Shown here in pieces: positions 1-7,239 of a DNA stretch of 8,765 bases (positions are counted from its first letter, which is position 1; every line of letters starts with the position of its first letter). The notes beneath the pieces were generated by a model, which searched no databases, had not been told where the DNA came from, and worked only from the letters and a program-made list of their open reading frames with translations. This DNA is from Clostridium sp. (lineage in GTDB: Bacteria > Bacillota > Clostridia > Lachnospirales > Lachnospiraceae), in NCBI GenBank assembly GCA_004554205.1, contig SFNH01000078.1:1-8765 (forward strand), written 5' to 3'. The translations under genes and the position numbers were made by a program.

Positions 1-7
1 CTTCTGT

Positions 8-36
8 ATCTTATCATAGTCGCTTCAATCTGTCAA
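8..36 (-). promoter_or_regulatory. strong outward promoter P1 (left edge)
   Basis: On the minus strand a perfect -35 TTGACA (31-36) is followed after 17 bp by TAAGAT (8-13). A TG sits one base before the -10, making an extended -10. Upstream of the -35 lie runs of A on the minus strand at 41-47, 50-55 and 62-67. These are spaced roughly one helical turn apart and resemble an UP element or bent DNA. Transcription would start near position 1 and leave the window. The architecture suggests a highly expressed unit, such as an rRNA or tRNA operon or a ribosomal gene, but its product cannot be seen. Confidence 0.65.
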
Positions 37-78
37 CAACTTTTTTTGATTTTTTCAAATCTTTTTTCAGGATGTTTC

Positions 79-95
79 CCCCTGTTTTTCAGGGG
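79..95 (-). other. small stem-loop between P2 and P1
   Basis: CCCCTG and CAGGGG flank a 5-base loop, giving a perfect 6-bp GC-rich stem. In RNA started at P2 it would lie at the very 5' end (start near 97). No T-run follows on either strand, so it does not look like an intrinsic terminator. Confidence 0.4.
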
Positions 96-103
96 CGAGT
101 TTT

Positions 104-132
104 ATATTAACAAACACAGCGAAAAATGTCAA
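104..132 (-). promoter_or_regulatory. strong outward promoter P2, upstream of P1
   Basis: A second minus-strand promoter has a perfect TTGACA (127-132), a 17-bp spacer and TAATAT (104-109). TGT directly precedes the -10, again giving an extended -10. The bases just upstream on the minus strand are A/T-rich (about 137-155). The start point would be near 97, about 96 bp upstream of the P1 start. The pair therefore forms a tandem promoter array with identical spacing, an arrangement familiar from stable-RNA operons. Confidence 0.6.
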
Positions 133-159
133 CAGGATTTTTAAATTTTTTTGTCTTTC

Positions 160-220
160 CGTAACAGTTCAGCGCTCCCTCGGGGCTGGACAATATCAGC
201 CGCAAGGCTGAATTGTTACG
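160..220. repeat. long imperfect palindrome after ogt
   Basis: The arms at 160-173 (CGTAACAGTTCAGC) and 207-220 (GCTGAATTGTTACG) pair over 14 positions, with one G-T wobble in place of a Watson-Crick pair. The 33-base interior contains a second hairpin, GGCTG (184-188) with CAGCC (197-201). On the ogt strand the structure begins 6 bases after the stop codon, so it is the 3' flank of the ogt message and could protect or end it. No T-run follows on either strand, so canonical intrinsic termination is unlikely. Its arm matches the palindrome behind aspS at 12 of 14 bases. Confidence 0.6.
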
Positions 221-226
221 CCTTTC

Positions 227-748
227 CTATGGAAAAATATGCCTTGCCATATCTACGCCCTCAAGTTCAAGCAGCCATCTCTTCCTGTCCACTCCGCCGG
301 CGTACCCAGTCAGTCTTCCATCCGCACCAACTACACGATGGCAGGGAATGATAATGGAGATCGGATTATGGGCAACCGCCTGACTCACCGCCCTGGCAGA
401 CATCGCAGGTAAGCAGTCCCTTTTTGCGATCTGCTTCCCGATCGCGCCATAGGTAGTCACCTCTCCATACGGAATCTGACAGAGAAGCGCCCACACCCCT
501 TTCTGAAACTCGCTTCCAAAAGGAGCTAAAGGCAGCTCGGAAATAGTTGGCTGCCTCCCCGAAAAATAGCGCTCCAGCCAGCTTTTTGCCGCCGCAAACA
601 CGGGCAGGTCGTCTCTCCGGCACAATTCATTCCCCGCAGTTCTGCCAAAATATTTCTGGCCCTCAAGCCAAAGGCCTGTCAGGCTTTCTCCATCGCTTGC
701 CATCGTGATCTTCCCGATCGGTGATTCACAATCTACCTTATAATACAT
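227..748 (-). CDS. ogt: methylated-DNA--protein-cysteine S-methyltransferase (Ogt/MGMT)
   Basis: This 173-residue cytoplasmic suicide repair protein moves the alkyl group from O6-alkylguanine (or O4-alkylthymine) in DNA to its own cysteine. Residues 1-75 form the ribonuclease-like N-terminal domain, starting MYYKVDCESPIGKI. Residues 78-160 form the DNA-binding and catalytic domain. The active site is PCHRV with C136. Helix-turn-helix residues ARAVSQAVAHNP (118-129) include the arginine finger R119 and N128, and GYAGG (148-152) is the usual substrate loop. The length is normal for single-domain Ogt, with no fused Ada transcription domain. The start at 748 fits the family N-terminus, although its ribosome site is weak (GAGAG). 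It is divergent from the M20 gene and stands alone. The product is certain; the choice of ogt over another paralog name is convention. Confidence 0.95.
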   Translation of the reverse strand: MYYKVDCESPIGKITMASDGESLTGLWLEGQKYFGRTAGNELCRRDDLPVFAAAKSWLERYFSGRQPTISELPLAPFGSEFQKGVWALLCQIPYGEVTTYGAIGKQIAKRDCLPAMSARAVSQAVAHNPISIIIPCHRVVGADGRLTGYAGGVDRKRWLLELEGVDMARHIFP

Positions 749-815
749 ATCAATCTCTCATCACATCATGATCTCGCAGCAGCCGGACTTTGCAGCAAGT
801 GCAAAAGCCTATTTC

Positions 816-844
816 ATTATCACAACAAAAGCGCAAAAAAGCAA
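816..844 (-). promoter_or_regulatory. candidate ogt promoter
   Basis: On the minus strand TTGCTT (839-844) is followed by a 17-bp spacer and GATAAT (816-821). TGT directly precedes the -10, giving an extended -10. Transcription would start near 809, leaving about 60 bases of leader before ogt. The -35 matches consensus at only three of six positions. Confidence 0.4.
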
Positions 845-864
845 GGGAAAATTTTACAAAAGTG

Positions 865-873
865 TGGTAGAAT
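865..873 (+). promoter_or_regulatory. candidate extended -10 promoter for the M20 gene
   Basis: TGG followed by TAGAAT (868-873) forms an extended -10 on the plus strand. The hexamer 17 bp upstream (GGGAAA, 845-850) is a poor -35. The start point would fall near 880. That lies downstream of the ATG at 872, so it argues for translation from 914. This promoter lies back to back with that of ogt. Confidence 0.4.
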
Positions 874-893
874 GAATCAGAGAAGTATATATG

Positions 894-900
894 AAGGAGG
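894..900 (+). promoter_or_regulatory. ribosome binding site that sets the M20 start
   Basis: AAGGAGG is a perfect anti-16S match. It lies inside the frame of the longer possible reading from 872 and 13 bases before the ATG at 914. No start codon lies between, so 914 is the likely initiation codon. The spacing is a little long. Confidence 0.7.
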
Positions 901-913
901 GAATCAACACACT

Positions 914-2119
914 ATGGAAGCATTTTCAGCAGCGAAGCTGACAAAAGCACTTGTTCAGATTGAGAGCACCGACCCGGGCGCCTATGAGACAGCCATCGGC
1001 GATTACATATTCCGTCAGCTCTCGGCGCTTCCCGGCATTATCCCCGGCAAAACCCTGCGCAAAAGCGAGGTGCTGCCGGACCGTTTCAACCTTATGGCGG
1101 AGCTTCCCGGCTCGGACCTGTCAGCTCCGGCGCTTATCTTTATCTGTCACATGGACACCGTTGTCGTCGGGGATGGCTGGAGCATGCCACCCTTAAATGC
1201 CATCGAGAAGGACGGACGGATCTACGGGCGCGGAGCCTGTGATATGAAGTCCGGGCTTGCCTGCTGTATATCGGCTTTTGCAGCCGCTGCAGAGCGCCGG
1301 CACAAAACCGGGGAACTCCCGCACCGCACATTAAAGCTGATCTGCACTGTGGATGAAGAAGATTTTATGCGCGGCTGCGAAGCCGCGATCCGGGACGGCT
1401 GGGTCAGCGAAAAAGACTGGGTGCTGGATGCGGAGCCAACAAACGGTCAGATCCAGGTTGCCCACAAGGGGCGCACCTGGTTTGAGATCACGGTCACCGG
1501 TCAGACCGCCCACGCAAGCACTCCGTGGAAGGGAGCCGACGCCATTGCCGCCATGGCGGAGATCATCTGCCATATCCGCCGCGAGATCAAGGCCGCTCCC
1601 TCCCATCCCGACCTGGGCTTTTCCACCGTCACCTTTGGCCAGATCACCGGCGGCTATCGTCCATATGTCGTCCCCGATTCGTGCAAGCTGTGGATTGATA
1701 TGCGCCTGGTGCCGCCGACCGATACGAAAAAGGCGGAGGAGATCGTTGCGCGGGCAATCACGCTTGCCGAAAAAGAGATTCCGGGCATTCGCGCCTCCTA
1801 TGTAATCACCGGCAGCCGTCCTTATATCGAGCGGGATGACGCTTCCCCGCTTTTATCACTCCTGCGCCGAACGTGCGGCGACGTCACCGGCACAGAAGCT
1901 GTTGTCAGCTACTTCCCCGGATATACCGATACCGCCGTCATTGCCGGGACGCTTCACAACCACAACTGTATGTCCTACGGCCCCGGCAATCTGGAATGTG
2001 CTCATCAGCCGGACGAATGGGTGTCGCTTGACGATATCTCACGGTGCGAAGCCGTTTACCGCAGGCTCGCTCTGGAAACATGGGCCTCCGAGGAAAAGGG
2101 ATTCACAGAATTTTCATAA
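914..2119 (+). CDS. M20 family zinc metallohydrolase (ArgE/DapE/carboxypeptidase G2-like)
   Basis: From the ATG at 914 the protein has 401 residues. It has the M20 two-domain plan: a catalytic domain interrupted by a dimerisation domain at about residues 178-290. All expected metal and catalytic residues are visible: HMD with H79 and D81, the bridging aspartate D110 in GRGACDMKSG, E148 (general base) and E149 in the DEE motif, E174 in DAEPT, and H364 near the C-terminus. H200 in TAHAS is the histidine that helps the partner subunit's active site. There is no signal peptide, so the enzyme is cytoplasmic. The family removes acyl groups or C-terminal residues from N-acyl amino acids and small peptides. 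The substrate cannot be read from sequence: ArgE- or DapE-like deacylase and dipeptidase activities are all possible. No arginine or lysine biosynthesis gene is adjacent. An in-frame ATG at 872 would add 14 residues containing the ribosome site. Confidence 0.9.
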   Translation: MEAFSAAKLTKALVQIESTDPGAYETAIGDYIFRQLSALPGIIPGKTLRKSEVLPDRFNLMAELPGSDLSAPALIFICHMDTVVVGDGWSMPPLNAIEKDGRIYGRGACDMKSGLACCISAFAAAAERRHKTGELPHRTLKLICTVDEEDFMRGCEAAIRDGWVSEKDWVLDAEPTNGQIQVAHKGRTWFEITVTGQTAHASTPWKGADAIAAMAEIICHIRREIKAAPSHPDLGFSTVTFGQITGGYRPYVVPDSCKLWIDMRLVPPTDTKKAEEIVARAITLAEKEIPGIRASYVITGSRPYIERDDASPLLSLLRRTCGDVTGTEAVVSYFPGYTDTAVIAGTLHNHNCMSYGPGNLECAHQPDEWVSLDDISRCEAVYRRLALETWASEEKGFTEFS

Positions 2120-2137
2120 TTATTTTTCATTTTTCTC

Positions 2138-2177
2138 TTGACCTTGGATCGATTCCATGCTTTAAAATATATATAAT
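2138..2177 (+). promoter_or_regulatory. candidate promoter region of the cell-wall-binding gene
   Basis: TTGACC (2138-2143) lies 17 bp before TTTAAA (2161-2166). A perfect TATAAT lies slightly downstream at 2172-2177 but has no good -35 at standard spacing. If TATAAT is used, RNA would start near 2184, at the first base of the stem-loop at 2185. Which -10 is used is unresolved. No terminator is visible between the M20 stop and this point. Confidence 0.45.
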
Positions 2178-2184
2178 AATGATG

Positions 2185-2213
2185 TAGGGGTCAAAAAGGT
2201 ATTTTGACCCCTA
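2185..2213 (+). other. leader stem-loop 1 (perfect 12-bp inverted repeat)
   Basis: TAGGGGTCAAAA (2185-2196) and TTTTGACCCCTA (2202-2213) pair perfectly around a 5-base loop. No T-run follows on either strand, so it is not a standard terminator. It lies about 60 bases before the start codon of the cell-wall-binding gene. It could be a 5' stabilising stem, an operator for a dimeric repressor, or part of a dispersed repeat. Confidence 0.6.
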
Positions 2214-2220
2214 TGATACC

Positions 2221-2252
2221 GGATTTCTCCGCACTTCGTGCTCCCGAAATCC
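2221..2252 (+). other. leader stem-loop 2 (two-tier hairpin)
   Basis: The outer stem GGATTTC (2221-2227) pairs with GAAATCC (2246-2252). The inner stem GCAC (2231-2234) pairs with GTGC (2238-2241). A small internal loop (TCC opposite TCCC) separates them. It ends 7 bases before the ribosome site AAGGAGG (2260-2266), close enough to affect ribosome access. I do not recognise a known riboswitch. Confidence 0.5.
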
Positions 2253-2274
2253 TAAAAACAAGGAGGAAACTTTT

Positions 2275-2949
2275 ATGTACTTACATAAAAAAGCCATAAG
2301 GCTCTTTATTACGGGCGCGGCCTGCGCGATGGCTGCTGCGTTTTCATTCCCGGCTGCGGCTGCCGGGTTTACGACTGTGGGTGAAAAAACATATTATTAT
2401 CTGGAAAGCGGACAGCCCTACACCGGGCTGCTTCACCTGAATGACACATACTATTATTTTCTGCAGGACGGCTCCATGGTAGTCGGCTGGCTGAAGCTTG
2501 ACGGGAATTATTATTACATGGGCAAGGACGGCTCCTTAAGCACCGGCTGGGTACAGATCGGCAATGACTGGTACTATATGCGCCCGGAATCCGGCATTTG
2601 CGTCATTGACGAGGCAATCGAGATTGACAACGCCTGGTATTACTTCAAAAATGACGGCAAGCGCCTGACCGGATGGCTTAAGAAGGACAACCAGTACTAC
2701 TACCTCGATCCCGCGGCGGACGGGAGGCTCGTAGCAAACACCACCAAGGTCATTGACGGCGTTTCCTACAATTTTGCGCCGAACGGCGTCTGCACCACGA
2801 ATATGGAGGTCAGCAACGCCTATACTCCTAAGACGAGCTCGTCCGAGAATGCTTCAAACAGCACCCCGGAGAGCACGGCGCAGAATTCCGGCAATACGCA
2901 GGATTCCCAGAGAAGCCGTGTCGTCACAGCAGGCAGTCATAATGACTGA
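2275..2949 (+). CDS. secreted cell-wall-binding repeat protein (choline/glucan-binding type)
   Basis: This 224-residue protein has a signal peptide with basic residues K5, K6 and R9, a hydrophobic core, and probable cleavage after the AAAA at 27-30. About six 20-residue aromatic repeats follow, at roughly 39-57, 58-77, 78-97, 98-119, 120-139 and 140-162. Each has the pattern W/Y-YYY-x-DG-x(4)-GW, with a decayed seventh at 163-173. This is the cell-wall-binding repeat fold of pneumococcal choline-binding proteins and clostridial toxins and autolysins. The tail (174-224) is rich in Ser, Thr and Asn and looks disordered. No enzymatic domain, LPXTG motif or clear lipobox is present, so it may act as a bare surface binder. 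Repeat 4 is irregular, with SGICVIDEAIEI replacing the GW step. Start and ribosome site are clear (AAGGAGG, 8-base spacing). The stop overlaps the convergent kinase gene. The ligand is unknown. Confidence 0.85.
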   Translation: MYLHKKAIRLFITGAACAMAAAFSFPAAAAGFTTVGEKTYYYLESGQPYTGLLHLNDTYYYFLQDGSMVVGWLKLDGNYYYMGKDGSLSTGWVQIGNDWYYMRPESGICVIDEAIEIDNAWYYFKNDGKRLTGWLKKDNQYYYLDPAADGRLVANTTKVIDGVSYNFAPNGVCTTNMEVSNAYTPKTSSSENASNSTPESTAQNSGNTQDSQRSRVVTAGSHND

Positions 2950-4541
2950 TCCGCGGCGAGGGCAAGCGTAAACCAGAATTCCACTCCGTTTTCTGTATTC
3001 CGCACACCGCATTCCTGATGATGTGCGTCCATGATCGCTTTCACGATCGACAGGCCGATCCCGCTCCCGCCGTAAGCGCGGGTGCGGGCTTTATCGACCT
3101 TATAGAACTTCGTCCAGAGGTTCGGGATATCCTCCTCCGGGATGGGCTGTCCCGCATTGTAGACAGAAACCTTTGCCCTGTCCTTCTCTTTTTCTGCGCG
3201 GATTCTGATCGTGCGCTCCCCGTCCAGATGATTCATGGCATTCGTCAGATAGTTCGTCAAAACCTCCTCGATCTTAAACTCATCGCCGAGCGCCACAAGC
3301 TTCTCCGGTATCTCAAGCTCGAGCCGCGCGGCATTCTGCTGGATCAAAATCCCCGACGAATTTGCAAACTCCCTGATCAGCTCCGACAGATCAAACGGCT
3401 CCATACTCGGTGTGTCATTCCCGAATTCGAGCGCCGTGAGGGTCAAGAGCTGCTTCACCATCTTATTCATCTTGCCCGCCTCATCGGTGATGACCTCACA
3501 GTAATAATTCCGGCTCTCCGCATCCTCACACATACCCTCGCTTAGACCCTCTGCATAGCCCTGAATCAGCGCGATCGGCGTCTTGAGCTCATGGGAGACA
3601 TTGGCGATGAATTCCTTTCGCATCTCATCAATCCGGATCTTTTCCTCTATGTCATGCTGAAGCTTTACGTTTGCCTCCTTTAACTCGCCGATCGTCTCCT
3701 TAAGCTTGTCCGAGAGCGTGTTCATGCTGCGCCCCAGCACGCCGACCTCATCCCGGGCGTCGTCCTCGTACGACACGTCGAAATTTAAGTTGGACATCTC
3801 CTCCGACAACGCCGCGAGCTTAAGCAGGGGCTTCGTCACCCGGTTTGTGACAAAGTACATCAGGATGCTTCCGAAAAGCAGCGTGATCAAGACCACCCAT
3901 GTAGTAAAGCGGTTGCTTAAGGCCGCGCTCTCCTGCACACTGGCGAGCGGCATGGACATGATGAACATGGTGCTGTTGTCCGAGAGAAAGCCCCAGCTCT
4001 CCATGTAAGCAGAGCTTGAGCGGAAGTCGTGATTCATCTCGACCACATAATCCTCGTGCTCCTTTAAAGTCTTTGCGCGCTCGTCGCCCTGCCCCAGCAC
4101 ATACCGCTGCGCCTTCTGGACAAGGAAATCACTGTCTCTCCCGGTGTTCAGGATCGCTTTCCCGGTGTTGCTGTCGATCAGGACGGTCTTTATATTATTC
4201 TGCTCGCTGTAAGCGCGGATTGTTCCAAGGAGCGTACCGTCATTTTCCGCCGGCCTGCGCTCCTTGCCTCTCTCCTGCTCGGAAGCGTTCTTCTCGGGCC
4301 TCGCGGTATCCCGCCACATCTCCCATTCCCTGTCAAGTTCTTCCGCGAGCACATCGCCGATGCTGTCGCCGCCCTCTACGATCTCCATGGCGGCCTCATT
4401 GATGTCCGCGTAGGCCTGCTCCATCACCTTCAGCTTTTGGTTTACATAATATTCCCCCAGCCACCAGTTGTTGATCGCCCAGATCGCAAACAGCATCGCC
4501 GCCATCAGGCCGATAAAGATCAGCATAATTTTCCGTTTCAT
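2937..4541 (-). CDS. membrane sensor histidine kinase
   Basis: This 534-residue class I kinase has TM1 at about 5-24, a large extracellular sensor region at about 28-212 and TM2 at 213-231. HAMP follows at about 232-283, ending in a coiled coil, then HisKA with the phospho-accepting H317 in VSHELKTP, and HATPase at about 418-530. The ATP site is complete: N-box N430 and N434, G1 NAGQP (462-466), F-box WTKFY (476-480) and G2 GGSGIGL (491-497). The extracellular part is charged and probably PAS/Cache-like, but I cannot name the signal. The start overlaps the regulator stop as ATGA, implying translational coupling, and GAGGT 6 bases upstream is a modest ribosome site. The frame ends 13 bp inside the convergent wall-binding gene. 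The order resembles VanS/PhoR-type pairs, but no resistance gene is nearby. Confidence 0.95.
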   Translation of the reverse strand: MKRKIMLIFIGLMAAMLFAIWAINNWWLGEYYVNQKLKVMEQAYADINEAAMEIVEGGDSIGDVLAEELDREWEMWRDTARPEKNASEQERGKERRPAENDGTLLGTIRAYSEQNNIKTVLIDSNTGKAILNTGRDSDFLVQKAQRYVLGQGDERAKTLKEHEDYVVEMNHDFRSSSAYMESWGFLSDNSTMFIMSMPLASVQESAALSNRFTTWVVLITLLFGSILMYFVTNRVTKPLLKLAALSEEMSNLNFDVSYEDDARDEVGVLGRSMNTLSDKLKETIGELKEANVKLQHDIEEKIRIDEMRKEFIANVSHELKTPIALIQGYAEGLSEGMCEDAESRNYYCEVITDEAGKMNKMVKQLLTLTALEFGNDTPSMEPFDLSELIREFANSSGILIQQNAARLELEIPEKLVALGDEFKIEEVLTNYLTNAMNHLDGERTIRIRAEKEKDRAKVSVYNAGQPIPEEDIPNLWTKFYKVDKARTRAYGGSGIGLSIVKAIMDAHHQECGVRNTENGVEFWFTLALAADQSL

Positions 4542-5215
4542 TCGTCTACCTCGAATTTATATCCCATGCCCCAGATCGTCTTGATATAATTTCCCTTCTC
4601 TCCCATCTTGCTCCGAAGCTTTTTCACATGAGTGTCAATGGTCCTGGCATCCCCAAAATAATCGTAGTTCCAGACATTGTTTAAAATTTTCTCCCTGGAG
4701 AGCGCAATGCCCTGATTCTCCACAAAGTAAGTGAGCAGCTCAAATTCCTTGTAGCTTAGGTCAAGTGGCTTCCCGTCGATCGTGACCTGGTGGGCCGTCT
4801 TGTCAATGCAGATGCCGCCCACCTCCCGCGCCTCCGTGACCGGTGTGTTGCTGCGGCGCAGGATCGCCTCCACGCGCGCCACTAAAATCTTGGGGCTGAA
4901 GGGCTTTGAGATGTACTCGTCCACGCCCAGCTTAAAGCCCTGTAGCTCATCGCGCTCCTCGCCCCGCGCCGTCAGCATGATGATCGGCACCCCAGAATAC
5001 TGGCGAATCGTCCTGCACACTTCCCAGCCGTCCATCTTCGGCATCATCACATCGAGGATGATCAGGGAAATGTCCTTCTGCTGAAAGAACACATCAACCG
5101 CCTGCTCACCGTCCTCGGCCTCGATCACCGCAAAACCCTTCACCGACAGAAAATCCTTCACCAGCTTGCGCATTCTCGCCTCGTCATCCACCACAAGCAC
5201 CTTTAAAGCATCCAT
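4538..5215 (-). CDS. OmpR/PhoB-family response regulator
   Basis: This 225-residue two-domain regulator has a receiver domain at about 5-118, with acidic pocket D10 and D11, phospho-acceptor D55 in LIILDVMMPKMDG, T82 and K104 (the SKPF motif). The winged-helix DNA-binding domain is at about 128-222, with the recognition segment DARTIDTHVKKLRSKM. Phosphotransfer from the kinase encoded just downstream would activate DNA binding. The two genes share four bases (ATGA), so they are co-translated. The start at 5215 is supported by the conserved N-terminus and by GAGGAG (5228-5233) 12 bases upstream. Target genes cannot be seen; self-regulation and control of the adjacent wall-binding gene are possibilities only. 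Confidence 0.95.
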   Translation of the reverse strand: MDALKVLVVDDEARMRKLVKDFLSVKGFAVIEAEDGEQAVDVFFQQKDISLIILDVMMPKMDGWEVCRTIRQYSGVPIIMLTARGEERDELQGFKLGVDEYISKPFSPKILVARVEAILRRSNTPVTEAREVGGICIDKTAHQVTIDGKPLDLSYKEFELLTYFVENQGIALSREKILNNVWNYDYFGDARTIDTHVKKLRSKMGEKGNYIKTIWGMGYKFEVDE

Positions 5216-5272
5216 ATATTTTCACAGCTCCTCTCTCGCGTTCGCCCTGCTGCCGCTTTTATTATCACCCTC

Positions 5273-5301
5273 ATTGTATCAAATACGCACGCGCATTTCC
5301 A
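5273..5301 (-). promoter_or_regulatory. candidate promoter of the two-component operon
   Basis: On the minus strand TGGAAA (5296-5301) lies 17 bp before TACAAT (5273-5278), matching consensus at four and five of six bases. The start would be near 5266, giving a leader of about 50 bases. The 14-bp inverted repeat at 5327-5367 lies just upstream. Confidence 0.4.
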
Positions 5302-5326
5302 GCATTTCACAGACTTTTCACAAAGC

Positions 5327-5367
5327 AGAAGATGTGAGGACAGCTTCAAAGCATCCTCACATCTTCT
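5327..5367. terminator. perfect 14-bp inverted repeat, possible aspS terminator
   Basis: AGAAGATGTGAGGA (5327-5340) and TCCTCACATCTTCT (5354-5367) pair without mismatch around a 13-base loop. The loop can itself close a short GCT/AGC stem. It stands between aspS and the two-component promoter, where a terminator is expected. On the aspS strand the stem ends U-rich and is followed by GCTTTGTG, not a clean T-run, so termination would be imperfect. A regulator-binding site upstream of the 5273-5301 promoter is an alternative. Confidence 0.45.
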
Positions 5368-5390
5368 ATACTTTACGTATTCAGCTTCGC

Positions 5391-5413
5391 AACTGTTCAG
5401 CACCTGAACAGTT
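5391..5413. repeat. perfect 10-bp palindrome after aspS
   Basis: AACTGTTCAG (5391-5400) and CTGAACAGTT (5404-5413) flank a 3-base loop. It begins 10 bases after the aspS stop codon. There is no T-run on either strand. The stretch 5388-5401 (CGCAACTGTTCAGC) matches 160-173 at 12 of 14 bases, so both may belong to one family of intergenic palindromes. Confidence 0.6.
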
Positions 5414-5423
5414 ATCTCAATTT

Positions 5424-7226
<1,803 letters not shown>

Positions 7227-7233
7227 GTCATTT

Positions 7234-7239
7234 CTCCTT
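7234..7239 (-). promoter_or_regulatory. aspS ribosome binding site touching the hisS stop
   Basis: AAGGAG lies 7 bases before the aspS ATG, and its first base is the last base of the hisS TAA (7239-7241). Ribosomes finishing hisS would clear or reload directly onto aspS, suggesting translational coupling. Confidence 0.75.

Noticed and set aside
79..95. Stem-loop as an intrinsic terminator for ogt
   Set aside because: The T-run is in the loop, not after the stem, and on the ogt strand an A-rich stretch follows.
824..845. GCTTTTTTGCG shared between the ogt/M20 spacer and the hisS upstream region (8571-8581)
   Set aside because: The sequence is low-complexity, 11 bases long and has no shared context, so chance is enough to explain it.
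872..913. 14-codon N-terminal extension of the M20 hydrolase from the ATG at 872
   Set aside because: It encodes the AAGGAGG ribosome site and overlaps a likely -10 element, and no ribosome site precedes 872.
2311..2325. Cysteine 17 of the wall-binding protein as a lipobox
   Set aside because: The preceding residues are G-A-A with no L/V/I at -3, and a good signal-peptidase I site (FPAAAA) follows at residue 30.
3018..3545. 175-codon plus-strand open frame opposite the kinase gene
   Set aside because: It lies wholly antisense to the conserved HisKA/HATPase coding sequence, has no family resemblance and is explained by the kinase frame.
2937..5215. VanRS-type glycopeptide-resistance operon
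   Set aside because: The kinase and regulator are generically similar, but no vanH/A/X/Y-like gene is present in the window.
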